Of a stretch of DNA of 5,308 nt, positions 4,907 through 5,308 are shown in pieces. Every line of letters starts with the position of its first letter. The first letter of the stretch is position 1. The notes beneath the pieces are model-generated. The model saw only the letters and a program-made list of their open reading frames with translations. It made no database searches and was not told the origin of the DNA. This DNA comes from Planctomycetaceae bacterium (lineage in GTDB: Bacteria; Planctomycetota; Planctomycetia; Pirellulales; Thermoguttaceae): contig DOEZ01000640.1 of the NCBI GenBank assembly GCA_003532715.1, positions 1,521 through 6,828 on the forward strand, written 5' to 3'. Both the position numbers and the translations under genes were made by a program.

Positions 4907-5263
4907 ATGGTAAAGTGCAAAGAGGCGTTGGGGCGAGTCGCCAACGGCGGAGATTTCGGCGTGAACCCGGTACGACTACAAGATTTCTCCTGGGACAGGA
5001 TGGCCGCGGCCGTGGAAGACGTTCGCCAACGAGCCTGTCGCGCGGCCGGCGCGCTTCGCCAGGCGGGAATCGCCCACGTGGTCGTCGGCGGCAATGCGGT
5101 GGCCGCATGGGTCGCGAGCGTCGACCAAGAGGCGGTTCGCAACACCAAGGGCGTCGACCTGCTCGACGTAGGATTGATCGACGCTAAGTGGCGCGACCAA
5201 TTGCCCGGCGAACTGGCCGACCGATTGGCCCAACTTATCGAGACGCACGACCGCGAGAGGTAG
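4907..5263 (+). pseudogene. Nucleotidyltransferase-like gene with apparent in-frame internal deletion
   Basis: The 118 codons from ATG 4907 hold two recognisable pieces. The first (residues about 32-86: a helix, then VVVGGNAVAAWV and VRNTKGVDLL) matches the start of small nucleotidyltransferase-fold proteins common in planctomycetes, with the GG-N motif at 61-63. The second (residues 87-114: DVGLIDAKWRDQLPGELADR) matches what I recall as the very end of the same family. The roughly 90-110 residues that should lie between are missing, joined in frame at about 5156-5167. The first Asp of the expected D-x-D metal site is Gly82 (codon GGC); only Asp84 remains. The product should be inactive as a transferase. 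The start is uncertain: GTG 4820 and ATG 5000 are alternatives, and none has a strong ribosome site. Repeats flank it on both sides. A short expressed protein is still possible. Confidence 0.6.
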
Positions 5264-5290
5264 CACAGGCGTAACCGTTCGCGGGTCGCC

Positions 5291-5308
5291 AAAGTCGCCT
5301 TTCGCTCC
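5291..5308. repeat. REP-like repeat, copy cut by window end
   Basis: The last 18 bases (AAAGTCGCCTTTCGCTCC) are identical to 1897-1914, the left arm of the 138-bp inverted-repeat element plus two bases before it. The second half of the hairpin (GCGAAA) would lie beyond the window. It starts 27 bases after the nucleotidyltransferase-like frame ends. Confidence 0.7.

Noticed and set aside
4762..5292. 176-codon minus-strand frame opposite the nucleotidyltransferase-like gene
   Set aside because: Ser/Thr/Arg/Pro-rich low-complexity translation, no recognisable motif, and it runs through the end of the inverted-repeat element.

Overview
The window looks like chromosomal DNA from a planctomycete, probably of the Pirellulales type. 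The evidence is GC-rich coding with long antisense shadow frames, a predicted lipoprotein that resembles nothing I can name, a secreted five-Asp-box protein, and gene-poor gaps filled with short REP-like palindromes (motifs such as TTTCGCTCCGCGAAA and AGTGTGCCACTGCTTGC). Taxonomy is inferred from style, not from a marker gene.

Layout: positions 1-129 hold a hairpin, a diverged copy of an interspersed repeat and a 19-bp tandem repeat. Two minus-strand genes follow as a tight pair: a predicted lipoprotein (1668-499) and, directly abutting its stop codon, a small two-helix membrane protein with a glycine-rich second helix (498-130). A consensus TATAAT and a perfect AAGGAGGTG ribosome site precede the pair. 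Positions 1734-2096 hold no convincing gene: another copy of the interspersed repeat, several hairpins with three-base loops, a 138-bp element with 27-bp perfect inverted ends, and a 21-bp tandem array. At 2338-2120 (minus) lies a 72-codon remnant whose end resembles the C-terminus of an adenine-specific DNA methyltransferase or restriction protein.

Positions 2463-3614 (plus) encode an exported beta-propeller glycosidase-like protein (sialidase fold, possibly GH93-like). It converges, with only 6 bp between stop codons, on an L-lactate dehydrogenase (4601-3621, minus) with all expected catalytic residues and an unusual three-cysteine insertion. Upstream of the dehydrogenase is a 146-bp element with nested inverted repeats (4654-4799). 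It is followed by a nucleotidyltransferase-like gene (4907-5263, plus) that appears to have lost its middle by an in-frame deletion and one catalytic aspartate by substitution. The window ends inside another copy of the REP-like palindrome.

The genes do not form one pathway. The lipoprotein and membrane protein are probably co-expressed; the glycosidase-like protein and the dehydrogenase are independent housekeeping or catabolic genes. I see no clear new defence or mobile system. The most informative signals are the two decayed genes lying beside repeat clusters and the architecture of the palindromic elements.
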